Program-made: the position numbers and the translations under genes
Notes under the pieces: generated by a model
The model's input: the letters and a program-made list of their open reading frames with translations, nothing else
Told to the model about the DNA's origin: nothing
Databases searched by the model: none
Part shown: positions 5,835 through 6,887 of the stretch, one piece after another
How positions within the stretch are numbered: position 1 is the stretch's first letter
Layout of the letters: each line of letters starts with the position of its first letter
Assembly: GCA_021786655.1 (NCBI GenBank)
Contig: JAJYMU010000372.1
Coordinates: 1 to 6,887 of the forward strand
DNA: 6,887 nt
Direction: 5' to 3'
DNA from: Bacteroidota bacterium
Lineage (GTDB): Bacteria; Bacteroidota; Ignavibacteria; Ignavibacteriales; Melioribacteraceae

Positions 5835-6407
5835 TTAATGCTTCAGCCAATTTTGAATAAGCCGCTTTCCCAACTTTGTCATTATCGATTCCGGATGAAA
5901 TTGTACACCTTTAACATCGTATTCTTCGTGAGCGAGAGACATAATAACATTATCGGAACTAACAGAAGTAACTCTCAGACAACCGGGAAAATTCTTGTTT
6001 GAGACTGCCCATGAGTGGTACAATCCGGCTTCAAATTGCGGCGGAATATTTTCGAATAAATAATCGAAAGGTTGAACGATGTTGACACTTGTTGTTATTC
6101 CGTGACGCACATTCTGGAGGTTATAAAGTGTTCCACCAAAAACTTCCGCTATGGCTTGATGGCCTAGACAAATGCCGAGAATACTCCGTGATGAAGCGAA
6201 CCTTCGTACTATTTCTTTTACTGACCCGGCACAGGAGGGAGTCCCGGGTCCAGGTGAGATCAGAATCTTTGAATGTTGAGCGACTGATTCAATTGTAACC
6301 TTGTCGTTTTTGATGATTGAGTAATCATGCTTCAGTTCTTCAACAATTTGGCGTAAATTAAAAGTGAACGAATCGTAATTATCTATTATTAGTATTTTGT
6401 CATTCAT
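5835..6407 (-). CDS. pabA: Aminodeoxychorismate synthase glutaminase subunit (PabA/TrpG family)
   Basis: This class I glutamine amidotransferase releases ammonia from glutamine for the chorismate-aminating partner (PabB, or TrpE where shared). With the ATG at 6407 the protein is 190 residues, the family's usual length. It opens with ILIIDNYDSFTFNL and has the oxyanion loop SPGPGTP (51-57), nucleophile Cys80 in GICLGHQ, and catalytic His171 and Glu173 in GVQFHPES. A TTG three codons upstream (6414-6416) could also start the frame, but the ATG fits family N-termini better. Its divergent neighbour is the PabB-like gene starting at 6418, which makes p-aminobenzoate/folate synthesis the likely job, though dual use for tryptophan cannot be excluded. 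No Shine-Dalgarno sequence is evident. Its 3' end abuts the MITE-like element. Confidence 0.93.
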   Translation of the reverse strand: MNDKILIIDNYDSFTFNLRQIVEELKHDYSIIKNDKVTIESVAQHSKILISPGPGTPSCAGSVKEIVRRFASSRSILGICLGHQAIAEVFGGTLYNLQNVRHGITTSVNIVQPFDYLFENIPPQFEAGLYHSWAVSNKNFPGCLRVTSVSSDNVIMSLAHEEYDVKGVQFHPESIMTKLGKRLIQNWLKH

Positions 6408-6417
6408 TGTTATCAAA
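6408..6417. other. 10-base gap between the divergent pabA and pabB starts
   Basis: Only TGTTATCAAA separates the two start codons. There is no room for promoters or Shine-Dalgarno sites on either side, so promoters for each gene must lie inside the coding region of the other. No convincing -10/-35 pair was found on either strand nearby; TATTAT at 6384-6389 is present but lacks a -35 partner. Confidence 0.6.
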
Positions 6418-6887
6418 ATGAAAAATCAAAAATTGTCCGCAATTCAAAAGATGAACGAATACGGAAAAAATAAAATTCCGTTTTTGTTTATTATCGATTT
6501 CGAAATGCAAGAACCTCAAATAATAAAACTTGAAGAGGTGAATCCCGCTGAAATTCTTTTCGATATAAATGGGACAAGAAATTTTTCAACCGGATTAAAT
6601 CCGAAAAAAGAGATTCGATTTGAAAAATACCCGGTACCATTTGAAATGTTTCGGTTATCGTTCGATAAAATTCTAAAAGAAATACATGCAGGCAACACTT
6701 ACCTGCTCAATTTAACTTTTCCCACAAAAATAGAAACTAATCTTACACTTAAAGAGACATTTTTTTTGAGTAAAGCTAGATATAAATTGTTTTACAAAAA
6801 TAAATTTATCGTTTTCTCGCCCGAACCGTTTGTAAGCATAACCAATTGTACTATATCTTCTTACCCCATGAAGGGGACTATCGACGC
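6418..6887 (+). CDS. pabB: Aminodeoxychorismate synthase component I (PabB), 3'-truncated by the window edge
   Basis: The frame is open from the ATG at 6418 to the window end (156 complete codons). The product aminates chorismate to 4-amino-4-deoxychorismate, the p-aminobenzoate precursor for folate, using ammonia from PabA. Visible motifs are MNEYGKNKIPFLFIIDFE (12-29), EIHAGNTYLLNLT (88-100; family ExxAGDxYQxNLT), FSPEPFVSI (133-141) and PMKGTID (150-156). PabB has Lys in P-x-KGT, whereas anthranilate synthase TrpE has Ala (PIAGT), so Lys152 argues for PabB. The second Met (6451) is an alternative start that also fits the family. The catalytic C-terminal half lies beyond the window, so a PabB-PabC fusion cannot be judged. 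A change of AGD to AGN (92) is a mild departure. Confidence 0.93.
   Translation, partial: MKNQKLSAIQKMNEYGKNKIPFLFIIDFEMQEPQIIKLEEVNPAEILFDINGTRNFSTGLNPKKEIRFEKYPVPFEMFRLSFDKILKEIHAGNTYLLNLTFPTKIETNLTLKETFFLSKARYKLFYKNKFIVFSPEPFVSITNCTISSYPMKGTID

Noticed and set aside
6408..6416. TTG start for pabA three codons upstream
   Set aside because: It adds only three residues, has no ribosome-binding site, and leaves a one-base gap to pabB. The ATG at 6407 matches family N-termini.
6516..6698. A 60-codon minus-strand frame within pabB
   Set aside because: It lies antisense to clear PabB sequence with conserved motifs and shows no domain or ribosome-binding site.
1..6887. CRISPR array, defence or toxin-antitoxin system, prophage
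   Set aside because: No regular spacer-repeat pattern, no nuclease, integrase or toxin-like frames; every substantial frame is explained by the genes listed.

Overview
This window looks like chromosomal DNA from an AT-leaning Gram-negative bacterium of the Bacteroidota/Chlorobi side, perhaps Ignavibacteria-like. The assignment is inference. It rests on an inner-membrane multiheme cytochrome, an Mla-type (outer-membrane lipid transport) ATPase, a MauE/DoxX-thioredoxin fusion, and a PabB N-terminus with a PFLFIIDFE motif of a kind I associate with that group. No rRNA, tRNA, CRISPR array or phage gene was seen.

Layout, left to right. Positions 3-1352 (+) hold the 3' part of a NapC/NirT-like multiheme cytochrome c gene whose start lies outside the window. 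It is closed by a clean intrinsic terminator at 1371-1406. Next come an MlaF-like ABC ATPase (1503-2234, +) and the DNA-repair ATPase gene radA (2297-3646, +). They are separated by a nested inverted repeat that begins at the last base of the mlaF stop codon and contains the radA ribosome-binding site. A second + strand run follows: a small secreted NTF2-like protein (3729-4187), a small GNAT acetyltransferase (4220-4633) and a five-helix MauE/DoxX-like protein fused to a periplasmic thioredoxin-like domain (4650-5549). The spacing in this run is tight (32 and 16 bases), so an operon is plausible.

The 285-base gene-free gap at 5550-5834, between convergent genes, is filled almost entirely by a MITE-like element. 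It has 13-bp perfect terminal inverted repeats flanked by a TTAGTAA direct repeat, and inside are REP-like palindromes and a GC-rich hairpin-forming core. Beyond it are the two subunits of aminodeoxychorismate synthase (p-aminobenzoate for folate), encoded back to back: pabA on the minus strand (5835-6407) and the 5' part of pabB on the plus strand (6418 to window end). Their start codons are only 10 bases apart. The pabB fragment ends in PMKGT, whose lysine marks a PabB rather than an anthranilate synthase.

The genes are mostly housekeeping and do not form one visible pathway. The less ordinary parts are the MITE/REP composite, the hairpin with SD and anti-SD arms in front of radA, the MauE-thioredoxin fusion, and the nearly abutting divergent pabA/pabB starts.
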